A stretch of DNA of 64,000 nt from Mycobacterium ahvazicum (GCF_900176255.2 NZ_FXEG02000002.1:186001-250000), one strand, 5' to 3'; shown: positions 8,977 to 18,225, counted from the stretch's first letter. The notes: generated from the sequence alone by a model not told the origin. Translations and numbers: made by a program.

Positions 8977-9285
8977 ATGGACAGCGCCATGGCGCGGGCA
9001 AATCGATCGGGGGACGATCCTGAAGTCGCCGATGGGCTGACCCGACGCGAACACGACATACTGGCCTTCGAGCGTCAGTGGTGGAAGTTCGCCGGTGTCA
9101 AGGAAGACGCGATCAAAGAGTTGTTCTCGATGTCGGCAACGCGGTACTACCAAGTGCTGAACGCGCTAGTGGATCGGCCAGAGGCGCTGGCCGCCGACCC
9201 GATGCTGGTGAAGCGGTTGCGGCGGTTGCGGGCCAGCCGCCAGAAGGCGCGTGCGGCCCGGCGCCTCGGCTTCGAGGTGACCTGA
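8977..9285 (+). CDS. DUF3263 family protein (Rv0430-like)
   Basis: A 102-residue actinobacterial protein, the same length as I recall for Rv0430. Residues about 20-75 hold the DUF3263 pattern: T-R-R-E-H-D-I-L-A-F-E-R-Q-W-W-K, then K-E-D-A-I-K-E-L-F-S-M-S-A-T-R-Y-Y-Q-V-L-N. This looks like a helix-turn-helix resembling sigma region 4. The C-terminus is strongly basic (R-R-L-R-A-S-R-Q-K-A-R-A-A-R-R), so DNA binding is likely. A GGGGAAG ribosome site precedes the ATG. It is followed 19 bp later by the virR-like gene. The regulatory target is unknown. Confidence 0.85.
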   Translation: MDSAMARANRSGDDPEVADGLTRREHDILAFERQWWKFAGVKEDAIKELFSMSATRYYQVLNALVDRPEALAADPMLVKRLRRLRASRQKARAARRLGFEVT

Positions 9286-9304
9286 CTAGCTACAGTAGGG
9301 CTCG

Positions 9305-9787
9305 ATGAAAGAGCGTGTGCCCGATTCCACCGGGCTCCCACTGCGGGCCATGGTGATGGTGTTGCTGTTTCTCGGCGTCATCTTTTTGCTGCTCGGGTGG
9401 CAGGCGCTGAGCTCCTCCGGGAAATCCGACGACGACTCGGCCTCGGCGGCCTCGAGCGCCACCAGCACCAGCAGCACCGCCTCTTCGACCGCGACGAGTA
9501 CCAAGCCCGCGGCCACCGATGCCGACGTCCACGTGTTCAACATCTCCGGCAAGGAAGGTGTCGCCGGGAAGACCGCGGACCAACTCAAGGCCGGCGGCTT
9601 CAAGGTCGTCGACGTCGGAAACCTGACGTTGCCCGAAGTGACCGTCACGACCGTGTACTTCACCGATGCCGGTAGCGAGCACGCCACCGCGGACGCGATC
9701 GGCAAGAACCTGAGCGCGCCGGTCGAACCGCGCATCCCCGCGCTTAGCGGAGAACCGCCCGGCGTAATCGTCTTGGTCGCGGGCTGA
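9305..9787 (+). CDS. virR: LytR_C-domain membrane protein, VirR-like
   Basis: A 160-residue protein with a short cytoplasmic N-terminus, one transmembrane helix at about residues 14-34 (A-M-V-M-V-L-L-F-L-G-V-I-F-L-L-L-G), a Ser/Thr-rich extracellular linker (35-70) and a C-terminal LytR_C domain starting V-H-V-F-N-I-S-G. From recall this is Rv0431, VirR, implicated in cell-envelope integrity and control of membrane vesicle release in M. tuberculosis. The length matches closely. The LytR_C fold is thought to interact with cell-wall polymers or LCP ligases. The symbol rests on family resemblance and position between the DUF3263 gene and sodC. Confidence 0.85.
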   Translation: MKERVPDSTGLPLRAMVMVLLFLGVIFLLLGWQALSSSGKSDDDSASAASSATSTSSTASSTATSTKPAATDADVHVFNISGKEGVAGKTADQLKAGGFKVVDVGNLTLPEVTVTTVYFTDAGSEHATADAIGKNLSAPVEPRIPALSGEPPGVIVLVAG

Positions 9788-9819
9788 CTCTGAGTCGCGA
9801 GCCGGGTTAGGCTCTCGCT

Positions 9820-10515
9820 ATGCCTACGCTTGCCGGTCATCGCAACGTCGTTGTCACCCTGTCCGCAGCCACCAGTATCGTTTTGCTGGGCGCGTGCTCC
9901 TCGCCCCAACACGCCTCGTCGGTCCCGGGTACCACCCCTGCCATCTGGACGGGATCACCCGCGCCGTCGGCAACCGCGGGAGCCGCGAGCGAGGGCAGGC
10001 GGAGCATCACGACCCATCTGCGCGCACCCGACGGCACGCAGGTCGCGACCGCGACGCTCGAGTTCGCCAATGGCTACGCCACCATCACGATCGCGACGAC
10101 CGGGGCGGGCCAGATCGCGCCCGGCTTCCACGGCGTGCACATCCACAAAGTCGGCAAGTGCGAGGCCAATTCGGTTGGCCCCACCGGCGGTGCACCCGGC
10201 GACTTCCTGTCCGCGGGCGGCCACTTCCAAGCACCCGGCCACTCCAACGAGCCCGCCAGCGGCGACCTCACCTCGCTGGAAGTTCGCAAAGACGGTGCCG
10301 GGACGTTGGTGACCACCACCGACGCCTTCGCGATGGAGGACCTGTTGACGGGTGAAAAGACCGCGATCATCATCCACGCGGGTGCGGATAACTTCGCCAA
10401 CATCCCGCCGGAGCGATACAGCCAGACCAACGGAGCGCCGGGTCCGGATGCGATGACGATGAGCACTGGCGACGCCGGCAAGCGAGTGGCGTGCGGTGTC
10501 ATTGGTGCCGGCTAA
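9820..10515 (+). CDS. sodC: Cu,Zn superoxide dismutase, lipoprotein
   Basis: A 231-residue exported superoxide dismutase that removes superoxide outside the membrane. A signal peptide ends in the lipobox L-L-G-A-C at about residues 22-26, so the mature protein should be lipid-anchored at Cys26. Copper-ligand motifs are present: G-F-H-G-V-H-I-H at about 103-110, G-G-H-F-Q-A-P-G-H, and the late I-I-I-H-A-G-A-D. A conserved Cys pair (G-K-C-E and V-A-C-G-V) can form the family disulfide. The metal loop is short, as I recall for the M. tuberculosis enzyme, which needs copper only. The stop overlaps the start of the next gene. Confidence 0.95.
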   Translation: MPTLAGHRNVVVTLSAATSIVLLGACSSPQHASSVPGTTPAIWTGSPAPSATAGAASEGRRSITTHLRAPDGTQVATATLEFANGYATITIATTGAGQIAPGFHGVHIHKVGKCEANSVGPTGGAPGDFLSAGGHFQAPGHSNEPASGDLTSLEVRKDGAGTLVTTTDAFAMEDLLTGEKTAIIIHAGADNFANIPPERYSQTNGAPGPDAMTMSTGDAGKRVACGVIGAG

Positions 10516-11635
10516 CAGGCCTCTCGCGCATATCGATTTCGCCCGATCGCCGCGGCCGACGCTCGGTGTGGAGTGGGAGTTCGCCCTCGTCGACGCGCAG
10601 ACTCGCGATCTGAGTAACGAGGCCACTTCCGTCATCGCCGAGATCGGCGAAAACCCGCGTGTGCACAAGGAATTGCTGCGCAACACCGTCGAGGTGGTCA
10701 GCGGCATCTGCGATAGCACCGGGCAGGCGATCGAGGATTTGCGCGAGACGTTGGGTCCCGCGCGTCAGATCGTCCGGGCCCGTGGCATGGAGCTGTTCTG
10801 CGCCGGGGCACACCCGTTCGCGCAGTGGAGCACCCAGAAGCTCACCGATGCGCCCCGCTACGCCGAGCTGATCAAGCGCACCCAGTGGTGGGGACGCCAG
10901 ATGCTGATCTGGGGTGTGCACGTGCACGTGGGAATCTCCTCGGCGCACAAGGTGATGCCGATCATGACGTCACTGCTGCGCTACTACCCGCACCTGCTGG
11001 CGCTGTCGGCCTCCTCACCGTGGTGGACGGGTGTGGACACCGGTTACGCGAGCAACCGGGCCATGATGTTCCAGCAGTTGCCCACCGCCGGGCTGCCGTT
11101 CCAGTTTCAGACCTGGCCGGAATTCGAAGGGTTCGTCTACGACCAGAAGAAGACCGGCATCATCGACCACGTCGACGAAGTCCGTTGGGATATAAGGCCT
11201 TCGCCGCATCTGGGCACACTCGAAGTGCGAGTCTGCGATGGCGTGTCCAACCTGCGTGAGCTGAGCGCGCTGGTCGCGCTGACACATTGCCTGGTGGTCG
11301 ACCTGGATCGCCGGCTGGAAGCCGACGAGACCTTGCCCACCATGCCGCCCTGGCACAACCAGGAGAACAAGTGGCGCGCGGCGCGCTACGGCCTGGACGC
11401 GGTGATCATCCAGGACGCCGACAGCAATGAGCGCCTGGTCACCGACGACCTCGTCGATGTGCTGAACCGGCTGGAGCCGGTCGCCAAGTTGCTGCACTGC
11501 GCCGACGAACTCGCGGCGGTGGAGGACATCTGGCGCCACGGTGCTTCCTATCAGCGACAGCGGCGGGTGGCCGAAGAGCACGACGGCGATCTGCGTGCTG
11601 TCGTCGATGCGTTGGTGGGAGAGCTGGAAATCTGA
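10505..11635 (+). CDS. Carboxylate-amine ligase, YbdK/glutamate-cysteine ligase 2 family
   Basis: A 376-residue GCS2-family enzyme starting [12 protein letters not shown]. Typical motifs are present: [10 protein letters not shown] near residue 20, E-L-L-R-N-T-V-E, and H-V-H-V-G with the ATP/metal-binding histidines at about 140. The family forms gamma-glutamyl or similar amide bonds using ATP; the true substrate of this mycobacterial member (recalled Rv0433) is not established to my knowledge. The GTG at 10505 gives the length I recall; a GTG at 10496 would add three residues. Both starts lie inside the end of sodC, which suggests coupling. The stop overlaps the next ATG by one base. Confidence 0.85.
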   Translation: MPANRPLAHIDFARSPRPTLGVEWEFALVDAQTRDLSNEATSVIAEIGENPRVHKELLRNTVEVVSGICDSTGQAIEDLRETLGPARQIVRARGMELFCAGAHPFAQWSTQKLTDAPRYAELIKRTQWWGRQMLIWGVHVHVGISSAHKVMPIMTSLLRYYPHLLALSASSPWWTGVDTGYASNRAMMFQQLPTAGLPFQFQTWPEFEGFVYDQKKTGIIDHVDEVRWDIRPSPHLGTLEVRVCDGVSNLRELSALVALTHCLVVDLDRRLEADETLPTMPPWHNQENKWRAARYGLDAVIIQDADSNERLVTDDLVDVLNRLEPVAKLLHCADELAAVEDIWRHGASYQRQRRVAEEHDGDLRAVVDALVGELEI

Positions 11636-12258
11636 TGGAACTGGCGATGTTTCCGCTGGAGGCGGCGATGCTGCCGAACCAGGATCTGCCGTTGCGCATC
11701 TTCGAGCCACGCTTCGTCGCACTGGTGCGGCATTGCCTCGACACCGGCGAACCGTTCGGCGTGGTGCTGATCTCGCGTGGTCGCGAGGTCGGCGGCGGCG
11801 ATTCGCGCTGCGACGTCGGCGTCCTGTGCACGATCGAAGAATGCGTCGAGCAGGGCGTCGAGCGGTACTCGGTGCGCTGCCGGACCGGCGAGCGGATTCG
11901 GGTGTCCGAGTGGCTCGCCGACGATCCCTACCCGCGGGCGTCGGTGCAGCCGTGGCCCGACGAACCCGGCGACGCGGTCACCGTGGCGCAGCTTGTCGAC
12001 ATCGAAGACCGGATGATGGCCTTGTTCGAGCGGATCGCCGAGGCGCGCGGCACCATGCTGCCGGAGCGCGAGGTGCTGCTGGGCCCCGACGAAGCCGACG
12101 CGGGACAGCGGCTGTACGCGTTGGCCACTCGTATCCCGATCGGCGCGGCCGATCGCTACAGTGTGCTCGCGGCGCCGTCGGCGGCCGACCGGTTCGCGGC
12201 ACTGGGTGAGGCGGTCGACGCGATCGCCGAGATGGTGGAGTTCCAGCTGTCGGAGTAG
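11635..12258 (+). CDS. LON substrate-binding domain protein (Rv0434-like)
   Basis: A 207-residue stand-alone version of the N-terminal substrate-binding domain of Lon protease (PUA-like fold). The start M-F-P-L-E-A-A-M-L-P-N-Q-D-L-P-L-R-I-F-E-P-R-F matches the domain, followed by G-V-V-L-I and a helical C-terminal bundle with R-M-M-A-L-F-E-R-I. There is no AAA or protease domain, so it may present substrates or act as an adaptor. It is translationally coupled to the upstream ligase gene (TGATG overlap). Recalled counterpart: Rv0434, of similar length. Confidence 0.85.
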   Translation: MELAMFPLEAAMLPNQDLPLRIFEPRFVALVRHCLDTGEPFGVVLISRGREVGGGDSRCDVGVLCTIEECVEQGVERYSVRCRTGERIRVSEWLADDPYPRASVQPWPDEPGDAVTVAQLVDIEDRMMALFERIAEARGTMLPEREVLLGPDEADAGQRLYALATRIPIGAADRYSVLAAPSAADRFAALGEAVDAIAEMVEFQLSE

Positions 12259-12305
12259 CGGTGTGCTTTCCTATAGGGAAAATGATTGCGCGACTGGACG
12301 GTTGA

Positions 12306-13328
12306 GTGAAAGTACATCTGCAGGTACACGGATCGCCCACCGGTGCGTCGGCGAGTGCGGCCGAGATCGCCGAGACCGGTGCCGACGGCCTGTTCACCTT
12401 CGAGGGTCAGCACGACGTGTTCTTTCCGCTGCTCATCGCGGCCAAAGAGACCAACCTGGACATAATGACCAATGTCGCGATCGCCGCGCCGCGCAGTCCG
12501 CTGCATATGGCGCACGCCGCCTACGATTTGCAGGTTTACAGCGGCGGCAAGTTCCGGCTCGGGCTGGGCTCGCAGATCAAGGTTCACATCGAAAAGCGCT
12601 ACGGCAGCACCTGGCATCGGCCGGCCGCGCGGATGGCCGAAACCATCGCCGCGATCAAGGCGATCTTCACGGCCTGGGAAGGCCAGTCCCCGTTGAACTT
12701 TCGCGGTGAGTTCTTCACCCACACCCTGATGGCACCCAACTTCAACCCTGGCCCGAACCCATTCGGGCCGCCTCCGGTTCTGATGGGGGCACTGGGCCCG
12801 ATCATGACGCGCACCGCCGGCGAAGTCGCCGACGGCCTGTTGGTCATGCCGTTCAACAGCGCCCGTCACTTCGCCGACCGCACCGTCCCCGCGATCAACG
12901 AAGGACTGCGCCGTTCGCAGCGCTGCGCCAACGACTTTCAGGTGATCGCCCAGGCCATGGTCGCGGTCGGCAGCAACGAGGGAGACCTGGCGGCGGCGGT
13001 CGACGGCGTCGCGTCGCTGATCGCCTTCTACGGCTCCACGCCGGCCTACCTGCCGGTGCTCGAGGTGGAGGGCTGGGCGGATGTCCAACCGGAGCTCAAC
13101 GCGCTGTCCAAGCAGGGACGCTTCGCCGAGATGCGGGCCCTGATCACCGACGACATGGTGGCCCGGATCGGAATCGTCGGGACACCGCAGCAATGCGCGC
13201 AGCAGATCGCCGAGCGGTTCGGCGATCACGTCGACGAAGTGTGTTGCTACTTCCCCTACTACACGCCGGTTAACGCCGACCTTGCCGGCCTGATCGAAGC
13301 CCTGCACCGAACGCCCGCCCGACGATGA
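12306..13328 (+). CDS. LLM-class F420-dependent oxidoreductase
   Basis: A 340-residue luciferase-like TIM-barrel protein, likely using reduced F420. Sequence signs: the N-terminal strand K-V-H-L-Q-V, D-G-L-F-T-F-E-G-Q-H-D near residue 30, the core F-R-L-G-L-G-S-Q-I-K around residue 82, P-P-V-L-M-G-A-L-G-P at about 157, and a late G-T-P-Q-Q-C-A segment. The start is a GTG at 12306 with a modest GGACGG upstream. The next gene overlaps it by 4 bp (ATGA), so it forms an operon with the enoyl-CoA hydratase, suggesting a lipid or CoA-thioester pathway. A short inverted repeat, TTTCC-TATAG-GGAAA at 12267-12281, sits in its promoter. I do not recall this pair at this place in M. tuberculosis. Confidence 0.85.
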   Translation: MKVHLQVHGSPTGASASAAEIAETGADGLFTFEGQHDVFFPLLIAAKETNLDIMTNVAIAAPRSPLHMAHAAYDLQVYSGGKFRLGLGSQIKVHIEKRYGSTWHRPAARMAETIAAIKAIFTAWEGQSPLNFRGEFFTHTLMAPNFNPGPNPFGPPPVLMGALGPIMTRTAGEVADGLLVMPFNSARHFADRTVPAINEGLRRSQRCANDFQVIAQAMVAVGSNEGDLAAAVDGVASLIAFYGSTPAYLPVLEVEGWADVQPELNALSKQGRFAEMRALITDDMVARIGIVGTPQQCAQQIAERFGDHVDEVCCYFPYYTPVNADLAGLIEALHRTPARR

Positions 13329-14143
13329 GCAGCGACGTGGTGGTCGACGTCGACGCGGGCGTGGCGGTGCTCACCCTCAATCGGCCCGAGCACCTCAACG
13401 CCTACACCGCCGAGATGGGCGCGCTGCTGAGCCGGGCGTACCGGGAGTGTGACGAGAACGACGACGTCCGCGCCATCGTGGTCACCGGGGCGGGCCGGGC
13501 GTTTTGCGCCGGTGCCGATTTCTCCGGCGGCGCAACGCTATTCGACAGTCCGCAAGACGTTGCGGGTTTTTCCGCGTCGCCCATCGACCCGCCGGCGTTC
13601 GAATTGCGCAAACCGGTGATCGCGGCCGTCAATGGGCACGCCATCGGTATCGGGTTGACGATCGCGCTGCAGGCCGACATCCGCATTCTCGCCGAGGACG
13701 CCAAATACGGCGTGGTGCAGGTGCGCCGCGGAGTGATTCCCGATTGCATGGCGCACTGGACATTGGCGCACCTGACCAATCTCGGTGTGGCGGCCGAGGT
13801 GCTGCTGACCGGGCGCACGTTCGACGGGCCCGAGGCCGTCGCGTACGGTATCGCGAATCGGTCGGTGCTGGCCGCGCAGGTGCTCGACACCGCGCTGGAG
13901 ATGGCCCGCGACATCGCGGTCAATGTGGCACCGATGTCGGCGGCATTGTGTAAGCGGCTGTTGTGGGACAGCGCGATTTACGGCTATACGCCGCGACAGG
14001 TTGCCTCGCTGGAGACGCGGTTGCATCACCGGGTGATGGGCACCGACGACGCTCGTGAAGGTGTCGCCGCGTTCCTCGAGGGGCGGGACCCGCGGTTCGG
14101 CTCGCAGCTGTCCCGGGACTGGAAACCGCTGCCGGAACCGTGA
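13325..14143 (+). CDS. Enoyl-CoA hydratase/isomerase family protein
   Basis: A 272-residue crotonase-fold protein. The N-terminal pattern [14 protein letters not shown] and the oxyanion-hole segments G-R-A-F-C-A-G-A-D-F at about 59-68 and N-G-H-A-I-G-I-G-L at about 101-109 are typical. In classical hydratases two glutamates around residues 120 and 140 do the chemistry; here that region reads G-V-V-Q-V-R-R-G-V-I-P-D, so the first catalytic Glu is not obvious and an isomerase or other crotonase activity is possible. It overlaps the F420-type oxidoreductase by 4 bp, so both probably act on the same CoA substrate. Confidence 0.85.
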   Translation: MSSDVVVDVDAGVAVLTLNRPEHLNAYTAEMGALLSRAYRECDENDDVRAIVVTGAGRAFCAGADFSGGATLFDSPQDVAGFSASPIDPPAFELRKPVIAAVNGHAIGIGLTIALQADIRILAEDAKYGVVQVRRGVIPDCMAHWTLAHLTNLGVAAEVLLTGRTFDGPEAVAYGIANRSVLAAQVLDTALEMARDIAVNVAPMSAALCKRLLWDSAIYGYTPRQVASLETRLHHRVMGTDDAREGVAAFLEGRDPRFGSQLSRDWKPLPEP

Positions 14144-14237
14144 GTCGTCGGCCGAGCCTCGTCGAGTGTGTAATTTCGCAGGCTCGCACTCACACTTTGT
14201 CTGCGGATTTACCGCCTCGGCACAATGTGGCCCGAGC

Positions 14238-15170
14238 TTATGCGCTGGCACAAAGCTTTTCGGAGAGCAGCCAGAATTCGGCGGCGCGTTGGGGATCGCT
14301 CGCGTACGGGGCGACGTTTTCGCTGATTCGGCAGTCTTCCAGGTACAGCGCACCGCGCCCGGCGAGCTCGGGACTCACCGCGGCCCACACCTGGGTGGCC
14401 GCACCCTGCTCGGGGGTGGAGAAGTCGAGACGCCCGTCGCTGGTCTGGCCGCGCAGTGCGCTGTTGTCCACGACGAGCTTGCGAAGATCGGAGAAGTCCT
14501 CGCGTGACATGTATCGCGCCAGCGCGGTGGCAACCGTGCCGGGATGTACGGCGTAGGCGCGAATACCCAAGTCGCGCAACCGCCGATCGGCTTCGATCGC
14601 GTGCAGGACGTTCGCCGTCTTGGAGGCGCCGTATGCCACGAACTTGTCGTAGTCGCGGTGCTCCCAGTTCGGATCGGCGAAGTCGACGTCGCCCATCACG
14701 TGGCCCCCGGAAGACAGGATCACCACGCGGGCGCCCCGCGCGGCCCTCAGCTGTGGGACCAGCAATCGTGTCAGCTCGAAGTGCCCGAAATGGTTTGTCC
14801 CGATCTGCAATTCGAACCCATCCCGGGTGCGGCCGAACGGGGTGAACATGACACCGGCGTTGTTCATCAGTATGTGCACCGCCGGCACGATGTCGCCGAT
14901 CGCGCTGGCCGCCGCGCGGACACTGGACAGCGCGGTCAGGTCGAGCTCGACAGCCGAGGTCGTCGCGCCCGGTACTTCGTCGCGCACCCACCGGGCGGTT
15001 TCGTCCAGGGCGTCGGAGTTGCGGGCGGCCAGGATCACGTGGGCGCCCGCGGCGGCCAGTGCCCGTGCCGACTCCCGTCCCAGGCCCGACGAGGCGCCGG
15101 TGATCACACATACCTTGCCGGACAGGTCGATTCCCTCGACGACGTCGGACGCGGTGCGGCGTTCGCTCAT
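14238..15170 (-). CDS. Short-chain dehydrogenase/reductase
   Basis: A 310-residue SDR with the classical N-terminal cofactor motif T-G-A-S-S-G-L-G at about 23-30, N-N-A-G-V near residue 101, and catalytic Y-G-A-S-K at about 189-193, with a Ser in S-S-G-G-H upstream. The Asn-Asn-Ala-Gly spacing and the H-F-G-H-F segment resemble the retinol dehydrogenase/WW-oxidoreductase-like group common in mycobacteria. The other SDR at 29592-30506 has the same architecture. It is read opposite to the preceding enoyl-CoA hydratase gene. The 94-bp gap before it (14144-14237) holds only a weak AGTGTG/CACACT inverted repeat. The substrate is unknown. Confidence 0.9.
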   Translation of the reverse strand: MSERRTASDVVEGIDLSGKVCVITGASSGLGRESARALAAAGAHVILAARNSDALDETARWVRDEVPGATTSAVELDLTALSSVRAAASAIGDIVPAVHILMNNAGVMFTPFGRTRDGFELQIGTNHFGHFELTRLLVPQLRAARGARVVILSSGGHVMGDVDFADPNWEHRDYDKFVAYGASKTANVLHAIEADRRLRDLGIRAYAVHPGTVATALARYMSREDFSDLRKLVVDNSALRGQTSDGRLDFSTPEQGAATQVWAAVSPELAGRGALYLEDCRISENVAPYASDPQRAAEFWLLSEKLCASA

Positions 15171-15207
15171 CGGGTCAGCGTAGGCACGCGGTCGAAGCGC
15201 CGGGCTT

Positions 15208-16740
15208 TCAGGCTACGGCTGTGACGTCCTCGAGCACGGAATCGGCGGCGTGGCGTGGATTGACAACGCAGACGGTGGCGATCAGGGCGGCGATGAAGAA
15301 CAGGGCCGCGGCGATCTGCAGCAACCGGGTGAAACTGGCATCGGTGAGCGTTCCCGCGGCGATCAGCCCCACGCTCGCCACGGAGGTCAGCGCCGATGTC
15401 CGGCCCACCGCGTTTTGGATGGCCGCCGCGATCCCGCTGCGGGTGGCGTCGACCGAAGACAGGTTCAACGCCCCCAACGGTGTCGTGGTCAGGAGCAGTC
15501 CGATGGCCAGCACCGTCGTCCCGGGCAGCAGATGGGTGACGATGTTGAATCCGGCACCGGGCCGGATCAGCAGCAGTCCCAGTCCGGCCAGGATCGGGCC
15601 CGCCGTCAGGAACACGTGCGGTCCGATGCGCGCGGCCAAACCGCCGACGCGCTTGGCGAACAGAAACGACAGGATCGGGTTGGGCAGGGTGGCCAGGGCC
15701 GCGACCGTCGCGCAGTAGCCCGCGACCTCCTGGGTGTAGAGCGCGACAGCCAGGGAGGCCATCGCGATGGCGCCGTAGACGAAGGCGGTGACCAGGTGGG
15801 CGGCGGCGAAGTTCCGGACGGTGAACAGGCGCAGCGGAATCAGCGGGTGCGGGGCACGCCGTTGCCAGCTCACGAACGCCAGCAGGGCCGCGATCCCGAC
15901 GATCAGCGTGGCGACGATGCGGCCGGACCAGCCGTGCTGGCCGGCCTCGATCAGGGCATCGACGGTGGCGGCCAGCCCCAACGCGGCCAAGACCGCCCCG
16001 CGGACGTCCAGGCTGGCGCGGTGGGCCGGCCGGGGCACCGGGCGCAGCCAGAACGTCAAGGCGAAACCGATGACTATCGGGACGGCCGACAGCGCATAGA
16101 TCCATCGCCAGCTCAGCAGGTCCACCGCCAGACCGCCCAGCAGCGGGCCGATCGCGAAGGCGGTGCCGGTCCAGCCCGTCCATGCTCCGATGGCTCGGTG
16201 ACGGTCCGTGGGGGCGAATGTGGAGTTGATCATCGCCAGCGATCCGGGCACCAAAAACGCCGCCCCCAGACCTTGGATGACACGGCCCGCGATCAGCATC
16301 ACCGGCGAGGTCGCGCTGGCCGCCAGCACCGAGCCGGTCCCGAAGGTGGCCAGCCCGAAACGCATAACCGGCACTCGACCGAACAGATCGGAGATGGAAC
16401 CGCCCGGCAGGATCGCGGCCGCCAGGGCCAGCAGGTAGCCGTCGACAACCCACTGCTGCAGGCACAGGCCGCCGCCGAGTTCGCGCTCGGTGGCCGGCAG
16501 TGCCAGGTTCACCACGGTGCTGTCGAGGAAGGCCACCATCGACACCATCACCGCCACCACCATGACCCGGGTGGTGGGCGCCGTCTCGCGCAATTTCGCG
16601 AGCCGGCGCGCCCGGGGTGCGGGTTGCATCGCCGCACGAGACGGCTGGGTCACGAGCACGACGGCCTCGCGGGGCGGTTGCTCATCCGAGTCCTCCTCGA
16701 GGCACGCCGGAACGTGTTGGGCCGACGGCCTCTTTAGCAT
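15208..16740 (-). CDS. MFS multidrug transporter, 14-helix DHA2 (EmrB/QacA) type
   Basis: A polytopic protein of up to 510 residues with about 14 hydrophobic segments, matching DHA2-type drug/proton antiporters. Visible signatures: T-V-V-N-L-A-L-P in helix 1 (motif D1), S-D-L-F-G-R-V-P-V-M (motif A) after helix 2, G-R-V-I-Q-G-L-G-A-A in helix 4 and G-P-L-L-G-G-L near helix 5 (motif C-like). The first ~55 residues are polar and Pro/Arg-rich with no ribosome site before the ATG at 16740. The ATG at 16629 (MQPAPRARRL) is a reasonable alternative start. No regulator is adjacent except the TetR at 17629, which is separated by one gene. Confidence 0.88.
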   Translation of the reverse strand: MLKRPSAQHVPACLEEDSDEQPPREAVVLVTQPSRAAMQPAPRARRLAKLRETAPTTRVMVVAVMVSMVAFLDSTVVNLALPATERELGGGLCLQQWVVDGYLLALAAAILPGGSISDLFGRVPVMRFGLATFGTGSVLAASATSPVMLIAGRVIQGLGAAFLVPGSLAMINSTFAPTDRHRAIGAWTGWTGTAFAIGPLLGGLAVDLLSWRWIYALSAVPIVIGFALTFWLRPVPRPAHRASLDVRGAVLAALGLAATVDALIEAGQHGWSGRIVATLIVGIAALLAFVSWQRRAPHPLIPLRLFTVRNFAAAHLVTAFVYGAIAMASLAVALYTQEVAGYCATVAALATLPNPILSFLFAKRVGGLAARIGPHVFLTAGPILAGLGLLLIRPGAGFNIVTHLLPGTTVLAIGLLLTTTPLGALNLSSVDATRSGIAAAIQNAVGRTSALTSVASVGLIAAGTLTDASFTRLLQIAAALFFIAALIATVCVVNPRHAADSVLEDVTAVA

Positions 16741-16791
16741 GATGTATGCGAAGTGGTTACGGACCAGCGCCGTGAAACGTTCAGGCCGAAC

Positions 16792-17607
16792 TCATATGAC
16801 CGCCGCCCGGCGTGGATCGGACTCGGCGGCGTGCTGCATCAGCCGCGGTGCCACGGCCCGATGCAGCGGGGCGATCACCGCCCAGACCATGCGGGCGGAC
16901 AGTCTGCGGCGATAGTGCACTCGCGTGGTGAGCGTGGCCCGCCGGCCGTCCGGGCGCCGCAGCGTCAGCTCCCCGCGCATCAGCGGCCCGCGCGCGGTCA
17001 GCACCAGCTCGTCGGGATCCGAATGCTCGATCTGCCAGCCGATCAGGTGGTGGGTCGAGGAGTGCAGCTGAAATCGCAAGACGTGGCGGTGGATCCACGA
17101 CACCGCGCCGCCACCGCGTTGCTTGCCGAGCGCGTCACGGAACATCTGTTCGGCGGTGCGCGTGTCGCCGGGTGCGATCGGGACCTCGAAGACGTCGGTG
17201 TAGTCGGATGCGGTCTGGCCGCTCTCGTTCTGGTCGCGCAGTGCCGCGGCCGCAATGCGTTTCAGCGTCGCGTGCGCCACCACCCGGTGTGCACCGGTGC
17301 CGATGACCAGGGCGCGATAGATCCTTCCCCGCACACCCGGGAAGACGGCCCACGTGGTCGCGCGCAGCCGGGTGCGGCCCGCGTTTCCTGCCTCCAGCAC
17401 GAACACCCACCGGTACACGGCGAACAGGTGGCGGCCCACGAGTGCGAAGCGTTCGGGCTCGCGGGCTTCGTCGAGCACGAATCCGATTGGCACCGTGAAG
17501 GGATCGCGCGGGTCGCGACACATCACCCGCAACAGCGCCGACCACGTTTCTTCCCGATCCGCGTCGATGGTTATGGCATGCTCGTCGATATAGGGTAATC
17601 GTTCCAT
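16792..17607 (-). CDS. SRPBCC-like plus DUF2867 two-part protein
   Basis: A 271-residue protein starting MERLPYIDEHAITIDADREETW. The first half looks like an SRPBCC/polyketide-cyclase-type ligand-binding domain. The second half has the DUF2867 pattern, with W-Q-I-E-H-S-D-P-D-E-L-V-L-T-A-R-G and a late A-P-L-H-R-A-V-A-P-R-L-M segment. The start at 17607 is chosen because a longer frame would run through the divergent tetR gene; 21 bp separate the two starts. Control by that TetR is therefore likely. Such proteins are often encoded near SDR or transporter genes but have no settled function. Confidence 0.7.
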   Translation of the reverse strand: MERLPYIDEHAITIDADREETWSALLRVMCRDPRDPFTVPIGFVLDEAREPERFALVGRHLFAVYRWVFVLEAGNAGRTRLRATTWAVFPGVRGRIYRALVIGTGAHRVVAHATLKRIAAAALRDQNESGQTASDYTDVFEVPIAPGDTRTAEQMFRDALGKQRGGGAVSWIHRHVLRFQLHSSTHHLIGWQIEHSDPDELVLTARGPLMRGELTLRRPDGRRATLTTRVHYRRRLSARMVWAVIAPLHRAVAPRLMQHAAESDPRRAAVI

Positions 17608-17618
17608 ATAGAAGGAAT
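17603..17618. promoter_or_regulatory. Possible TetR operator in a 21-bp divergent gap
   Basis: TTCC at 17603 and GGAA at 17615 flank an AT-rich centre, forming a short imperfect palindrome. It overlaps the start codon of the leftward gene and the gap before tetR. With only 21 bp between divergent start codons, both promoters must overlap coding sequence or be leaderless. Binding here would affect both genes. Inferred from position. Confidence 0.3.
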
Positions 17619-17628
17619 GTACTAGATC

Positions 17629-18225
17629 ATGGCGCCTCCGCGGAAGCATGAAACCGACGTGATCCTCGATGCGGCCCGAACACTGGTGCTTGACGGCGGA
17701 CCGCGCGCGGCAAGTGTCGCGGCGATCGCGAAATCCAGCGGCGCGCCGGCCGGCACGTTGTATCACCGCTTCGGCAACCGCGACGGCATCCTGACGGCGG
17801 CGTGGTTGCGCGCGCTGGAACGCTTCCAGTCCCGGGCGATGTCCGCGGCTGCCGATACCCCGACCGAGGTTGCGGTGGCGATGGCAGTGTCCGCGATCAG
17901 CTTCGCGCGCGAACTTCCGGCGGACGCGCGGCTATTGCTGACCATCCGACCGGCTGACCTGCTCGACGACCAGCCCGACGCGCAATTCCAGGAGACGGTG
18001 GCCGCGATGAATGCGCCGCTGATCGAGCGGGTCGGCGTGCTGGCTCGAGAATTGTACGGGCGCAAGGATTCCCGGTCCGTTGACGCTGTCTCGCGCGCGA
18101 TCGTCGACCTGCCCTATGCCGTGGTCCGGCGGCACGCGCGCGACGATCCGATGCCGGCCTGGCTGGAGGACGATGTCGCGGTGTCGGTGCGTGCGGTGCT
18201 AGAAAGCTTTGGCGAACGCGCGTAG
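17629..18225 (+). CDS. TetR-family transcriptional regulator
   Basis: A 198-residue regulator. The N-terminal helix-turn-helix spans about residues 8-54, with D-V-I-L-D-A-A-R-T-L and the recognition part S-G-A-P-A-G-T-L-Y-H-R-F-G-N-R-D-G-I-L. The C-terminal ligand domain is unspecific. GAAGGA lies about 10 bases before the ATG. It is divergent from the SRPBCC/DUF2867 gene, its likeliest target, and its 3' end overlaps the AAA ATPase gene on the other strand by 27 bp. The ligand is unknown. Confidence 0.88.
   Translation: MAPPRKHETDVILDAARTLVLDGGPRAASVAAIAKSSGAPAGTLYHRFGNRDGILTAAWLRALERFQSRAMSAAADTPTEVAVAMAVSAISFARELPADARLLLTIRPADLLDDQPDAQFQETVAAMNAPLIERVGVLARELYGRKDSRSVDAVSRAIVDLPYAVVRRHARDDPMPAWLEDDVAVSVRAVLESFGERA

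Noticed and set aside
15250..16737. Plus-strand frame of 495 codons opposite the MFS gene
   Set aside because: Gln/Arg/Gly-rich mirror of a GC-rich gene with no domain; the minus-strand MFS protein is clear.
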